Shown here: one piece after another, positions 1 through 9,601 of the stretch | How positions within the stretch are numbered: the stretch's first letter is position 1 | Layout of the letters: each line of letters begins with the position of its first letter | Origin: JAIQFL01 sp035295745 | GTDB taxonomy: Bacteria > Acidobacteriota > Terriglobia > Bryobacterales > Bryobacteraceae | Reading direction: 5' to 3' | Assembly: GCA_035295745.1 (NCBI GenBank) | Contig: DATGIL010000080.1 | Coordinates: 1 to 64,000, forward strand | Length of the DNA: 64,000 nucleotides | Made by a program: the position numbers and the translations under genes | Notes under the pieces: generated by a model | Databases searched by the model: none | What the model was told of the DNA's origin: nothing | The model's input: only the letters and a program-made list of their open reading frames with translations

Positions 1-391
1 GTGTTCGGTCGCGGATCGTGTTCGGTCGCGGATCGTGTTCGGTCGCGGATCGTGTTCGGTCGCGGATCGTGTTCGAATCGCGGATCGTGTCGGTCGCGGA
101 TCGTGTTCGATTGCGGATCGTGTCGATTGCGGATCGTGTTCGATTGCGGATCGCGTTCGATTGCGGATCGTGTCGATCGCGGATCGTGTCGATCGTGGAT
201 CGTGTCGATCGCGGATCGTGGTGCGGTCGCGGCTCGTGTCGATCGCGGATCGTGGTGCGGTCGAGGATCGTGTTCGGTCGCGGATCGTGTCGGTTGCGGA
301 TCGTGTCGATCGCGGATCGTGTTCGATTGCGGATCGTGTCGATCGCGGATCGTGGTGCGGTTCGGTCGCGGATCGTGTTCCGTCGAGGGTC
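1..391. repeat. Tandem array of 16-18 bp units (about 23 units)
   Basis: The stretch is 23 head-to-tail units, most 16 or 17 bp, each starting GTG and ending GGATC. Four perfect 17-bp copies (GTGTTCGGTCGCGGATC) open the array. Later units interleave GTGTCGATCGCGGATC (16 bp), GTGTTCGATTGCGGATC (17 bp) and GTGGTGCGGTCGCGGCTC (18 bp). There are no spacers, so it is not CRISPR. It begins at base 1, so it probably extends beyond the window. It lies just past the 3' end of the receptor gene that ends at 445. All three forward frames stay open only because of the unit length, so I do not treat them as coding. Confidence 0.95.
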
Positions 392-413
392 GACGAGCGA
401 CGTAATGGCACTA

Positions 414-436
414 CGAGCCGCGCGCGTAAGCAAGCG
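414..436 (+). repeat. Short dispersed repeat end shared with the 27.7-28.0 kb array
   Basis: This 23-bp stretch differs by a single base from the segment at 27867-27889, which closes each 98-bp unit of the array there. It lies between the left-edge tandem repeat and the end of the receptor gene. It looks like a fragment of a dispersed repeat family. Confidence 0.5.
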
Positions 437-444
437 TTCTTGCA

Positions 445-3400
445 CTAAAATTCGTAGCGGGCGGCGAACTGCATGACGCGAGGGGCGGCGCCGGACGCAT
501 ACGCGGTGATTTCGCCGAAGGTCGTCGGGCTCGCGGTGTTCAGGGTCGGATTGCCGAAATTTACGCGATTGAAGGCGTTGAAGGCCTCTGCCCGGATCTG
601 GATGCGGTGTCCTTCCTTGGGCATCCGGAAGTACTTGGAGAGCGCGAGGTCGGTATTCAAGAAGTTGGGACCTCTCACGATGCCGCGCGTTCCGACGGTG
701 CCAGGATAGCTGGCGACGAAAGAATTCACCGCGCTGGTGTTGCCGAACAGGCTGGGAATGCCAAGCTGGTCGACGGTCAATCCATTGGAGGGCAACGTCG
801 AGCCCGGCTTCAGGATTGCGAAGGAGGAGTACTGGTAGTTGGTGTTGTAGACGCCCGATACCGAAATCGTGATGGGAGTCCCGGTGCGGAATTGGGAGAG
901 GCCGGTGACCTGCCACCCGCCCACGATGTAGTCGACCACCTTGGGTGCATGGTCGAGGAAAGTCTTGCCGTGTCCTACCGGCAGCTCGTACACGAAGTCG
1001 GCAGTAACGGTATGGCGCGAATCGAAGTCCGAGGGGCCGCGATAGGCGTTGGGATTGAAGGAATCCTGCAAGGCCGCGCCGCCGCTGGTTTCGGAAGCGG
1101 AACCGTTATCAATCGCATGGCCGAGGGTGTAGTTGAAATCGAAGCCCCAGCCGCGCGAAACGGCTCGCCGCAGCACGACGGTGGCGGCATGATAGGCAGA
1201 TTTTCCGGCGTCGGCGTAAGCCAAGAGTCCCGAGTTCTGGAGGGGGAAGAAAGTGTTGCAGCCGAAGACCGAGATGCAGCCGCCGTTCGACTGGCGAATG
1301 CGATCCATGTCGTTCAGACCGTCCAGAAAGCTGCCGCTGTAGGAGTTGTAGACATCGTAAAAGAAGTTGGCGCTGGCGCTGCCGGTGATCTTGTAGTTCG
1401 CCGCGCCGGGGAAGATGTCTTCGAAGAACGGCTGCGCCGGAATCAGGCTGGGGTTGGCTTTCACCTGTGCGGGAGTGACGCCCGAGTTGTAGAGCTGGGC
1501 GAGCACCGTGCTGGCTTGCGACCAAGTCTGTCCCGACTTAGCATCTTTGAACAGAGTCAGCGGCTGGCCGAAATCCTGCTGCACGATCCCGCGGTGTCCG
1601 AGCCGCCCTACGTATCCGAGCTCGATGCTGAGTTTACCAGGCAGGGGACGAGCGTAGGTCGCATTGAAGACGTGCTCGTAGGGCGCCTTCAGATCGCTCG
1701 ACACGCCGCTGAAGGTGGTGAAGCCGCCCTGGATTACCGGGGGCGTATACGGGAATGCGCCTCCCACCGGGGCCGTGTATTGGGCGAAACCATTTCCGGT
1801 GTAACGGAACGAACTGGTGAAATCGGTGTTCACCGGCTGCGCCACAACGGTGGCGAGTCCGGGAGATCCGGAGGATGCGAAGGACTGCGCCATGGCCGCG
1901 CCGTAGTGATCGTAAACGATGCCCGCACCGGCGCGGAATACGCTGCCCTTGCCCGCCACCTTCTCCAGGAACGAACCGCTCTCGGGCGAGTAGGCGATGG
2001 AGACGCGCGGCGCGAAATCATGATAGTCGGTGGGGTAGTATCCGTGGCCGTGATTCACGGGACCGCCAAGCGTATAGCTGACCAGCGCCGAAGACAGAAT
2101 CGAATTGGGGATGCCGGCGGCCTGCGCTCCTACGCGATCGGCGAAGAATTGGCTCAGCGGTGTCTGCGGAACTACTTCGGTGCCGTTGATTTCGTAGGGC
2201 ACCCCAAAGATGGAGTAGCGGAGACCGTAGGTGATGGTGAGGTTCCGCTTCCACTTGAAGCTGTCCTGCGCGTAGCCTTCGTATTCGTTCGACCGGAACG
2301 CTGTGGTGATGGGATTTCCGAACGGAATCACCTGTCCTTTGGCGCTGAAGTTGTAAGTCGCCGCGAAGTTGTTCAGGACTCCGAAGAGCGCGCCGAATGC
2401 ATTGGTGACGTTGGTGGTGGAGGCGAGGGTGGCGCTACTGCCGTAGATCCCCTGGATGTAGCTCTGGACGTCGTTGTCGATGTCGTTGCCGAGTCCCAGA
2501 AGTGTGTTGCGATTAAAGCTATAGGCGGGCACGTTATTGAACGCCAGGCGGTCGTTTTCGATGAAGCGCATGTTCACGCCGAACTGCGCGGAGTGCCGGC
2601 CTTTGGTCCAGGTCAAGTCATCGCCGATGTTGGTGGTTGGCGAAACTCGCTGTGCGGCACGGGGGGTGGCGGTGAGAGTGGTGAATCCGAAACTTGGCAG
2701 CACATCGGTATTTCCGGTGGAGGCATTACCCAGGCGGGTGTAGCCGTAGGTCAATGCATTCACGAGACGCGGCGTGAGGACGGCAGTGTAACGCGCAGAC
2801 AGACCGCGGGAATTATCCAGCGATCGGGAGGCTGCGGCCTGCCCCGGGAACTGGGCGAGGGTGGAGTCTTGCCCGGAGCCGTTCAAGGTACCGCGCACCA
2901 TCAAGGTGTGCTTGGCCGCCGAGTCGATGTTGTAATCCATTCTCGCGACCTGGGCGTGGTTGTCGAGCGTGTTCGGGGCATTGAAGAGAAGCTGATTCAA
3001 ATTGAGGCCCTTATCGGCCGCGCCCAGCGGATTGTTTCCGGCGGGGTACTGCTTCATCAGGCCGAGGATGTAGGGGTTGGCTCCGATGTGCAGCGGGTCG
3101 ATGGCCACGATGTCCTGTGGCCCCAGGGAAACGGTTCTGCCGTCTTTCAGCAGAACTTGCACGATTCCCTGTGCGAAGGTACTGCTGGGGACCGTGGCCG
3201 TCTTGGCGGAGGCACTGCGATCCTTGCGGCCTTCGTAGTTATAAAAGAAGAACAGCTTGTTCTTGAGGATCGGGCCGCCCAGCGAAGCGCCGTACTGATT
3301 GCGCACCAGCGCCGAACGGGGAACGCCCGCACGATTGCTGAACCAGCTATTCGCCGAGGTCAGAGTATTGCGGTTGTACTCGTAAGCCGATCCGTGGAAG

Positions 3401-4086
3401 CTATTCGACCCGCCTTTGGTAACGATCGAAACCTGTCCGCCCGACGAGCGTCCCATGTCGGCGCCGAAGCCGGCGACGGTGGTGCGAAACTCCTGCACCG
3501 AATCCAGCGGGATGGGCAGCACCGCATTAAAACCGTTCGCGCCCTGGCTGTCGTTCACGTCGACGCCATCGAGCAGCACATTGTTCTGATCGGGGCGTGC
3601 TCCTACTACCTGTCCTGTGGAAGCGACGCCTGGTTGAATACTCAGGAGCGCCACCACGTTGCGTGTCTGCAGGGGGATCTCTTTCACCTGAGTCTCGGTA
3701 AAGGGATTACCGACAGCGGCATTCTCCGTATTGACGACAGCGGCCTCACCCGTGACGTTCACCGTTTCGCTCACTTGGCCGACGTCGAGTTTCACGTTCA
3801 GCGTAGCGGGCGTATTGATCTGCAGGACGACTTCAGCCGTATGGGTCCGGAACCCCGGCTTCTCCACCACAATCTTGTAGTTCCCCGGCGGGACCTGCGC
3901 GAAGGTGTACTCTCCGGCGGCATCGCTCAAGGTTTTGCGGGATGCGGAGGTGCCGGTGTTGGTCGCGGTTATGACGGCCTCCGGCACAGCGCCGGACTGG
4001 GAGTCGGTAATTACGCCTTGCAAGGAACTGGTTTGAGCCGCCAGTGGTAGTGTCGCGAGGACGAAGGCGAAGATGGATCGTGTCAT
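445..4086 (-). CDS. TonB-dependent receptor-like outer membrane protein with carboxypeptidase regulatory domain
   Basis: This 1213-residue protein has a Sec signal peptide ending near AAQ (residue 18). A carboxypeptidase-regulatory-like beta-sandwich follows (about 20-105, with the PPGNYKIVVEKPGF core), then a plug domain (about 115-235, LLDGVDVNDSQG and SSGGQVSIVTKGG), then a long beta-barrel ending in phenylalanine, the usual outer-membrane assembly signal. Such Oar-like proteins are numerous in Acidobacteriota and are thought to import or bind oligosaccharides or other polymers; the substrate here is unknown. AAAGGAG lies about 10 nt before the ATG. The gene stands alone, facing the DUF1501 gene upstream across 180 bp. 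Family call is firm, function inferred. Confidence 0.9.
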   Translation of the reverse strand: MTRSIFAFVLATLPLAAQTSSLQGVITDSQSGAVPEAVITATNTGTSASRKTLSDAAGEYTFAQVPPGNYKIVVEKPGFRTHTAEVVLQINTPATLNVKLDVGQVSETVNVTGEAAVVNTENAAVGNPFTETQVKEIPLQTRNVVALLSIQPGVASTGQVVGARPDQNNVLLDGVDVNDSQGANGFNAVLPIPLDSVQEFRTTVAGFGADMGRSSGGQVSIVTKGGSNSFHGSAYEYNRNTLTSANSWFSNRAGVPRSALVRNQYGASLGGPILKNKLFFFYNYEGRKDRSASAKTATVPSSTFAQGIVQVLLKDGRTVSLGPQDIVAIDPLHIGANPYILGLMKQYPAGNNPLGAADKGLNLNQLLFNAPNTLDNHAQVARMDYNIDSAAKHTLMVRGTLNGSGQDSTLAQFPGQAAASRSLDNSRGLSARYTAVLTPRLVNALTYGYTRLGNASTGNTDVLPSFGFTTLTATPRAAQRVSPTTNIGDDLTWTKGRHSAQFGVNMRFIENDRLAFNNVPAYSFNRNTLLGLGNDIDNDVQSYIQGIYGSSATLASTTNVTNAFGALFGVLNNFAATYNFSAKGQVIPFGNPITTAFRSNEYEGYAQDSFKWKRNLTITYGLRYSIFGVPYEINGTEVVPQTPLSQFFADRVGAQAAGIPNSILSSALVSYTLGGPVNHGHGYYPTDYHDFAPRVSIAYSPESGSFLEKVAGKGSVFRAGAGIVYDHYGAAMAQSFASSGSPGLATVVAQPVNTDFTSSFRYTGNGFAQYTAPVGGAFPYTPPVIQGGFTTFSGVSSDLKAPYEHVFNATYARPLPGKLSIELGYVGRLGHRGIVQQDFGQPLTLFKDAKSGQTWSQASTVLAQLYNSGVTPAQVKANPSLIPAQPFFEDIFPGAANYKITGSASANFFYDVYNSYSGSFLDGLNDMDRIRQSNGGCISVFGCNTFFPLQNSGLLAYADAGKSAYHAATVVLRRAVSRGWGFDFNYTLGHAIDNGSASETSGGAALQDSFNPNAYRGPSDFDSRHTVTADFVYELPVGHGKTFLDHAPKVVDYIVGGWQVTGLSQFRTGTPITISVSGVYNTNYQYSSFAILKPGSTLPSNGLTVDQLGIPSLFGNTSAVNSFVASYPGTVGTRGIVRGPNFLNTDLALSKYFRMPKEGHRIQIRAEAFNAFNRVNFGNPTLNTASPTTFGEITAYASGAAPRVMQFAARYEF

Positions 4087-4266
4087 CGTGCGAGATTCTC
4101 CTTTGTGCAGATACCCAGATGATCGATCTCGACAAGGAGGTCGCAGACGTGGCGAGCCGGTGCTTTTAGACGGTGTCAGTCACCCCGTGCAGATATATTT
4201 GTAGCAGTGTATGGGGTCGTAGCCGCGATGTCAAATCAAAAAGAACTATAGGGCGTATATGACGCC

Positions 4267-5838
4267 CTACGCTACCAGATCGTGGAGGATATTCCCGGAA
4301 ACATCCGTTAATCGGAAGTCTCGTCCGCTATACCGGTAAGTCAGCTTGGTGTGATCGATGCCGAACAGGTACAGAATCGTGGCATGAATATCATGCACAT
4401 GGACAGGCTTTTCGATGGCCTTGAAGCCGAAATCGTCGGTAGCGCCGTAGATCGTCCCGCCCTTAACGGCTCCGCCTGCCAGCCACATCGTGAAGCCGAA
4501 TGGATTGTGATCGCGACCGCGCTTGATGCCTGCGCCGGCGCCGCCGACTTCGCGAACGGGCGTGCGCCCGAATTCCGACCCGCAGACCACCAGCGTGTCT
4601 TTCCACAGGCCACGCGATTTGAGATCCTTCACCACCGCGGCGAAGCCCTGATCTGAGTTTTTCGCATTGGTCTTGTGGGCGAAGATATCGCCGTGCGCAT
4701 CCCACGGGTCGCCTTGGGAGTAATAGACCTGTGTCATGCGGACGCCCTTTTCCGCCAGGCGGACGGCGGTCAGGCAGCCGCGGGCGACCGGTCCGGGCCC
4801 GTAGAGATCGAGCGTGGCCTGGGATTCCTTGCGCACGTCAAAAACGTCGGGCGCCTCGGTCTGCATGCGGTAAGCGACTTCCATCGACTTGATGACCGCT
4901 TCCACCTGCTGATCGGTTCCGGTTTCGGCTTCGCGAAGCTTTTCGAGTTTCTGCAACAGATCCAGTTCGCGCCGCTGCTCCACGAGGGAAAACTTCGGAT
5001 TATTGACGTAGCTGACCAGCTTCTTGGGATCGAAGTTGCGTTCGATGACGACCTTCTTGGGCTTCTCCTTGCCGTCTTTGTCCTTGGCGTCCTTTTCGTC
5101 TTTGGCCGCTTCCCGCGGCATGTCAGGCGGCATATCGTCGCCAGGCATGCCATCGGGATTGTCGGCGGCCGTTTGGACGCGGTTCGAAATATAGGTTCCC
5201 TGATTGATCGCCGGCAGGAATCCATTGCTCCACAGCGGGGGTCCGACCGTGGTGGGGACGTTGGGGCAGAGCACGACGTACCCGGGGAGGTTCTGATTTT
5301 CGGTGCCGAGTCCGTAGGTGAGCCACGCACCCATGGAGGGACGGCCGGCCTGATTCGCGCCGGTGTTGAGCATCAGGCAGGATGGCTCGTGGTTGGGGAT
5401 GTCGGTGTAGACGGAGCGAACCCAGCAGATATCATCGGCCACCTCGCCCAGGTGCGGCCACAGTTCGCTGATGTCCATGCCGCACTGGCCGTACTTTTTG
5501 AACTTGAAGGGCGACTTCATGAGTTCGCCGGTGCGCCGCTCGGTCTTGATGGTGCCGCCCGGCAGGGGCTGCCCGTCGTATTTCTCAAGCGCGGGTTTGG
5601 GATCGAAGCTGTCGACGTGCGACAGTCCCCCGTTCATGAACAGGAAGATGACGCGCTTGACGCGCTGCGGATAGTCGAGCTTGGCGACGCCCACGGTGCC
5701 ATCGGGCTTGACGATGCCATCCGCCTTGGCCAGCGAGCGTCCGATCATGCCGGCGAATGCCATCATGCCGAAGCCATTGCCGACGCGGCATAGGGCTTCC
5801 CTGCGGGTAACGGGATTAGAAGATTTGTGTGAAGGCAT
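4267..5838 (-). CDS. DUF1501 family protein
   Basis: This 523-residue protein starts with a Tat-like leader (TRREALCRVGNGFGMMAFAG) and then carries the DUF1501 core. Visible landmarks are VIFLFMNGGLSHVDSFDPKP near residue 65, VCGSEFGRTP near 420 and GRDHNPFGFTMW near 445. DUF1501 has a sulfatase/alkaline-phosphatase-like fold and is typically encoded beside PSD1 cytochrome-domain proteins in Planctomycetes and Acidobacteriota; the reaction is not established. Its PSD1 partner is the next gene upstream on the same strand. A charged, lysine-rich insert at about 230-265 (KDEKDAKDKDGKEKPKK) is unusual. A copy of the double-hairpin repeat sits about 20 nt upstream of the start and probably forms part of the leader RNA. 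Confidence 0.9.
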   Translation of the reverse strand: MPSHKSSNPVTRREALCRVGNGFGMMAFAGMIGRSLAKADGIVKPDGTVGVAKLDYPQRVKRVIFLFMNGGLSHVDSFDPKPALEKYDGQPLPGGTIKTERRTGELMKSPFKFKKYGQCGMDISELWPHLGEVADDICWVRSVYTDIPNHEPSCLMLNTGANQAGRPSMGAWLTYGLGTENQNLPGYVVLCPNVPTTVGPPLWSNGFLPAINQGTYISNRVQTAADNPDGMPGDDMPPDMPREAAKDEKDAKDKDGKEKPKKVVIERNFDPKKLVSYVNNPKFSLVEQRRELDLLQKLEKLREAETGTDQQVEAVIKSMEVAYRMQTEAPDVFDVRKESQATLDLYGPGPVARGCLTAVRLAEKGVRMTQVYYSQGDPWDAHGDIFAHKTNAKNSDQGFAAVVKDLKSRGLWKDTLVVCGSEFGRTPVREVGGAGAGIKRGRDHNPFGFTMWLAGGAVKGGTIYGATDDFGFKAIEKPVHVHDIHATILYLFGIDHTKLTYRYSGRDFRLTDVSGNILHDLVA

Positions 5839-5857
5839 AAAGATTCATTGAACGTGG

Positions 5858-5912
5858 CTGTGGCACAGAGACGCTTCTCTGCCGCGTCGAGACGCCTCTC
5901 GACGCGTTTCGC
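5858..5912 (-). repeat. Double-hairpin dispersed repeat, copy 1 (inverted)
   Basis: Read on the minus strand, this is a perfect 10-bp stem (5883-5892 with 5897-5906, 4-nt loop) followed by a second stem (5861-5870 region with 5876-5882). It has the same order and boundary motifs as the plus-strand copies elsewhere. A more degraded similar palindrome lies at about 5940-5980. It is located immediately upstream of the DUF1501 start. Confidence 0.8.
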
Positions 5913-6009
5913 GCATGCACCAATTCCGGTGCGACGAACTGGTTTTCGACGCTGCCGTCTCGAGACTCGGGCGACAGTAAGAACTTGTGGTGCAGACTTT
6001 GTGGACACC

Positions 6010-6061
6010 CGAAAAGCGTCGAGATGAGTCTCGACGCGGCAAACAGGAGTGTTTGCGCCAC
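6010..6061 (+). repeat. Double-hairpin dispersed repeat, copy 2
   Basis: The copy starts CGAAAA and ends TGCGCCAC. Stem 1 is 6016-6024 with 6029-6037 (loop TGAG). Stem 2 is 6039-6045 with 6050-6056 (loop GGAG). Both stems pair perfectly. It ends 7 nt from the stop codon of the PSD1 gene, so it could act in 3'-end formation or mRNA stability. Confidence 0.85.
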
Positions 6062-6067
6062 ATCGTG

Positions 6068-9000
6068 TTAATTGATAAATACGAATTCGCTGGCACTCAG
6101 AAGCACCTTGATGTAACGGCCCCAGGCACTGGGCTCATACTTTACTGTGGCGGGCACGGCGGCGCCGCCTCGACGTCCGCCGCCGAACGCGCCCATACCA
6201 CCCATCATTCCCATACCCATCGGCATCGGAGCGGCTCCGGCGGCGGCGTCGGGGGTGTCGGCCCCGGCCCCGCCTTCGGGGGTGTCGGGCTTCGCGGCAT
6301 CGGCGGTTGCGGTTGACGGGCCACTTCCCTGCCCTCGCCCGCCGCGACCCCCGCGGCCACCGCCCTCGGGCGGCTTGTTCTTGTTTTCCTCGTACTCGCG
6401 CATCGGCTCGGCGTGCAGATATTCGATGCCCAGCTTGATCTCCTCTTCACTGGGGTCGCGGCCATACGCCAGCAGGTAGACCTTGCGAATGCGCGCACGA
6501 TTGTCGGCCTCGCCCGCGACGCGCTTCGCCAATTCCTCGGACTCCACCTGAATAAAATCGCTATTCATTAGAAACAGGCGCTGTAGAGGCACGGTGGTCG
6601 TAAAACGCTTCTCGGCGCTGATGTTCGGCGTCGGGAAGTCGAAAAGCTGCAGGTACTCGTCGAGCTTGTAGCGGCTCACCTTGCCGTACACGGTGCGCCG
6701 CGTAAACGCAGGAGTCAGTTCCTGACTGGGTCCGCCGAGCGAAGTGTCCAGATTCCCGGCCACCATCAGCACCGCGTCGCGGACCTGCTCGGCATCCATG
6801 CGCTTGCGATCCATGCGCCAGTAAAGACGGTCACCCGAATCTTTGGCGAAGGCGGATTCGTCCTTTTCGGTGGAAAGCTGGTACACCGCGCTCAACATGA
6901 TCTCGCGGTGGAGCTTCTTCACGGACATCCCGTTCTTGACGAAATCGCTGGCCAGGTATTCCAGTAAGTCAGGATTGGTGGGGCGCTCGCCGGTCATGCC
7001 GAAATTGCTGGGCGTGTCCACGATGCCCGTGCCGAAGTGGCCTTTCCAGACGCGATTCACGAAGACGCGCATCGAGATCGGCTGTTTGAGAATATCATCA
7101 GCCAATTCCAGGCGTCCGCTGCCTTTATGGAAGGTCTCCGGATCGTCTTTGGAGAGCATGCTCAGGAAGTGGCGCGGTACTTCCGGCCCGAGATTGTTGG
7201 GATTCCCGCGAATCGAGAGCGGGAGATTGACGGGTTCCTTGGCGTCTTCCACGCCATGCAGGAATGGATATGCAGGCTCGAGCTTCTTGCGGGCCTCGTC
7301 GAGGTCCGCTTTGATTGAGGCCATCTGCGCCTGGGCTTCGGCGCCCGTTCGGCTCTCCAATCCCCAGCCGCGGAATAGCAGGACGCCCGGCTTGCCCGCG
7401 CGGCCGCCGGCAGCCATCATCGCAGCGGGATCGTCCGCATCGGTCAATTCTCGCTGGAAAATCTCGGTCCAGAAACTGCTGTCTTCTTCCGGCATGTTCT
7501 TCAGGCGAAGGCCACAGCCGGGGCAGAAGTCATCGTTGGTAATAAACTCGTTAGGCTTGTTGGCGCGTTTCTTCTTCTTGGTGCCCTCCAGCGCCTTGGC
7601 CGCGATGATCTCGTTCTCCTCGTTGAGCTCTTTGCGCGCCAGCATCACCTTAACGACGTTGGCCTGGAACTCGTCGGCAAGTTTCTTCACCTCTTGATTG
7701 CCGCCACCGCCGCGTCCACCTGCGCCGCCACGTCCACCGCCACCGCCGCCGAATCCGCCGCCGCCACCCATGCCTCGACCGCCACCACCTCCGGCCGCGG
7801 GAGTCGCCTTCTTCATCAGCGCTTGCCACGCTTCCTTGTAGTGATACTTGTCGGTTGGCTTCTCCATGTAGCGGATCCAGCGTTCCAACAATTCGTAATC
7901 GAGCTTGCGCGACTCCACAACCGTTTCGATGTCGCGCTTCTGCCCGGCCACTTCATAAACGCCCTGCAAGTAGTTGGATGTCTTGAATGCCAGCGATTCA
8001 GACAACTGCGAGCTCAAATTGCTCTGGATCTCCTGCAGGACCTTCTGCTTCTTCTCCACGTCCTCTTCGAGCTTGGTGTAATCGTCGAGGACCGACTTCG
8101 GCACACGTGGATATTCATGGTAGGCGGTATTCAGAAACACGCCCGCCAACGCGTAGTAGTCGGTTTGCGGAATGGGGTCGTACTTGTGGTCGTGACACCG
8201 CGCGCAGGCGACGGTCAGGCCCAGGAATCCGCGGGTGACCACGTCCACGCGGTCGTGACGCTCGTCGGCGCGGGTCACCTCGACGGCGCCGTTGTCGTAA
8301 TACCAGGGGCCCAAGCCAAGGAATCCGGTGGCGGGAAGCGTCTTGTAGCGCGTCTTCTCGTCCTGCAGGTCGCCTGCGATCTGGGCGCGCACGAACGCGT
8401 CGTACGGCATGTCGTCGTTGAACGCCTGGATCACCCAATCGCGGTAAACGAACGCATTCGGATAGGGGTGGTAGCCCCGGGGATTCGGGTTCAAGCTGCG
8501 ATAATCGTCCTCGCCGTAACGGGCCACGTCGAGCCAGAAACGTCCCCAACGCTCGCCGTAATGAGGAGATGCCAGCAGGCGATCGACGACCTTGGCGAAA
8601 GCGTCGGGAGAGGTGTCCTTCTCGAAGGCGGCGATCTCTTCCGGAGTCGGCGGCAGGCCGGTGAGATCGAGTGTCGCCCGGCGGATCAGGTCATGCTTCG
8701 ACGCCGGATGAACGGGCTTCAGACCCTCCTTCTCGAGACGTGCGAGCACGAAGCGGTCGATGGTGCTCTTCGGCCAGCGCGCATCCTTCACCGAGGGCGG
8801 CGCCGGATCTTTCAGCGGCAGGAGCGACCAGAAATTTTTACGCTCCGGCGCGATCACATACTTTTCGCTCGCCGTGGTGGCGGCTGCAGTCGAGGCGGCC
8901 GTTGCGGGCCAGACGGCGCCCGATTTGATCCAGGAGACAATGTCTTCGATTTCGGAGTCCTTCAGCTTGCCGCCCATCGGCATCTTGAGGGAATCGGTCT

Positions 9001-9277
9001 GGCGAATCGCCTGGACGAGCAGGCTCTTGTCCGGCTCGCCGGGTACGATGGACGCACCGCGCCCGCCACCTTTAAGTAAGGCGTCGCGGCTATCCACGCG
9101 GAGTCCCCCCATCGCGGTACTGGTGTGACAGGAGTAGCAGTTGTTGGCGAGTACCGGCCGCACCTTGCTTTCGAAGAAGTCGGGAGCGGCCGCGGGGCTG
9201 GACTGCCCGTACGCCGCCGGAACGGTCGCCGCGACCAACGACAGAAGAACTTTACTGAGAGCACGTTTCGAGCGCAT
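6068..9277 (-). CDS. PSD1 / DUF1549-DUF1553 protein with planctomycete-type cytochrome c domain
   Basis: This 1069-residue exported protein has a signal peptide ending near AAYGQ (residue 25). A single haem motif CYSCH (residues 47-51) follows in a PSCyt1-type domain, then DUF1549 (about 165-380) and DUF1553 in the C-terminal half (SMRVFVNRVWKGHFGTG, near residue 750). Family members are known as planctomycete surface or electron-carrier proteins of uncertain function, usually paired with a DUF1501 gene, as here. Two glycine/arginine-rich low-complexity inserts (about 495-530 and 985-1045) are unusual, and a lone CPGCG motif lies between DUF1549 and DUF1553. The DUF1501 gene follows after 229 bp containing two double-hairpin repeats. 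Confidence 0.9.
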   Translation of the reverse strand: MRSKRALSKVLLSLVAATVPAAYGQSSPAAAPDFFESKVRPVLANNCYSCHTSTAMGGLRVDSRDALLKGGGRGASIVPGEPDKSLLVQAIRQTDSLKMPMGGKLKDSEIEDIVSWIKSGAVWPATAASTAAATTASEKYVIAPERKNFWSLLPLKDPAPPSVKDARWPKSTIDRFVLARLEKEGLKPVHPASKHDLIRRATLDLTGLPPTPEEIAAFEKDTSPDAFAKVVDRLLASPHYGERWGRFWLDVARYGEDDYRSLNPNPRGYHPYPNAFVYRDWVIQAFNDDMPYDAFVRAQIAGDLQDEKTRYKTLPATGFLGLGPWYYDNGAVEVTRADERHDRVDVVTRGFLGLTVACARCHDHKYDPIPQTDYYALAGVFLNTAYHEYPRVPKSVLDDYTKLEEDVEKKQKVLQEIQSNLSSQLSESLAFKTSNYLQGVYEVAGQKRDIETVVESRKLDYELLERWIRYMEKPTDKYHYKEAWQALMKKATPAAGGGGGRGMGGGGGFGGGGGGRGGAGGRGGGGNQEVKKLADEFQANVVKVMLARKELNEENEIIAAKALEGTKKKKRANKPNEFITNDDFCPGCGLRLKNMPEEDSSFWTEIFQRELTDADDPAAMMAAGGRAGKPGVLLFRGWGLESRTGAEAQAQMASIKADLDEARKKLEPAYPFLHGVEDAKEPVNLPLSIRGNPNNLGPEVPRHFLSMLSKDDPETFHKGSGRLELADDILKQPISMRVFVNRVWKGHFGTGIVDTPSNFGMTGERPTNPDLLEYLASDFVKNGMSVKKLHREIMLSAVYQLSTEKDESAFAKDSGDRLYWRMDRKRMDAEQVRDAVLMVAGNLDTSLGGPSQELTPAFTRRTVYGKVSRYKLDEYLQLFDFPTPNISAEKRFTTTVPLQRLFLMNSDFIQVESEELAKRVAGEADNRARIRKVYLLAYGRDPSEEEIKLGIEYLHAEPMREYEENKNKPPEGGGRGGRGGRGQGSGPSTATADAAKPDTPEGGAGADTPDAAAGAAPMPMGMGMMGGMGAFGGGRRGGAAVPATVKYEPSAWGRYIKVLLSASEFVFIN

Positions 9278-9601
9278 ATGGCTTTTCGCCCAGGGTCTCC
9301 GATGAGCAGATCATACACCCCGAAGAAGGGTGGGAATCAGTAAGCGGCAGCAACAAGGCGCCTCCAGGTACAAAAATACACCGAAAGTGACGTGCAGCCA
9401 GACGAGGGCGGGGCCGAGTGGCACAGACTTAGGGCCACCTCCGAGGGATAGAGATTTTTACCATTTACAGGTATGAAAGTCAATGCCAGGAATCAGTTCG
9501 GGAAGTGAACAAAGGCTTGATTGCGGGGCACGACTTCGCGGCGGAACGTGAAAAGAAGGTAGAGATCCCGGGTTCGCAGTGCACGCCGGGTGGGAATCGC
9601 G

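Noticed and set aside
1..391. CRISPR array
   Set aside because: Units are 16-18 bp and contiguous, with no spacers and no cas genes.
1..476. Three overlapping plus-strand ORFs encoding repetitive Arg/Ser/Cys-rich peptides
   Set aside because: They are open only because of the tandem repeat and repeat the same peptide in three frames spaced 17 nt apart.
607..4050. 1147-residue plus-strand ORF
   Set aside because: It is antisense to the receptor gene, which has a signal peptide, clear domains and a ribosome binding site.
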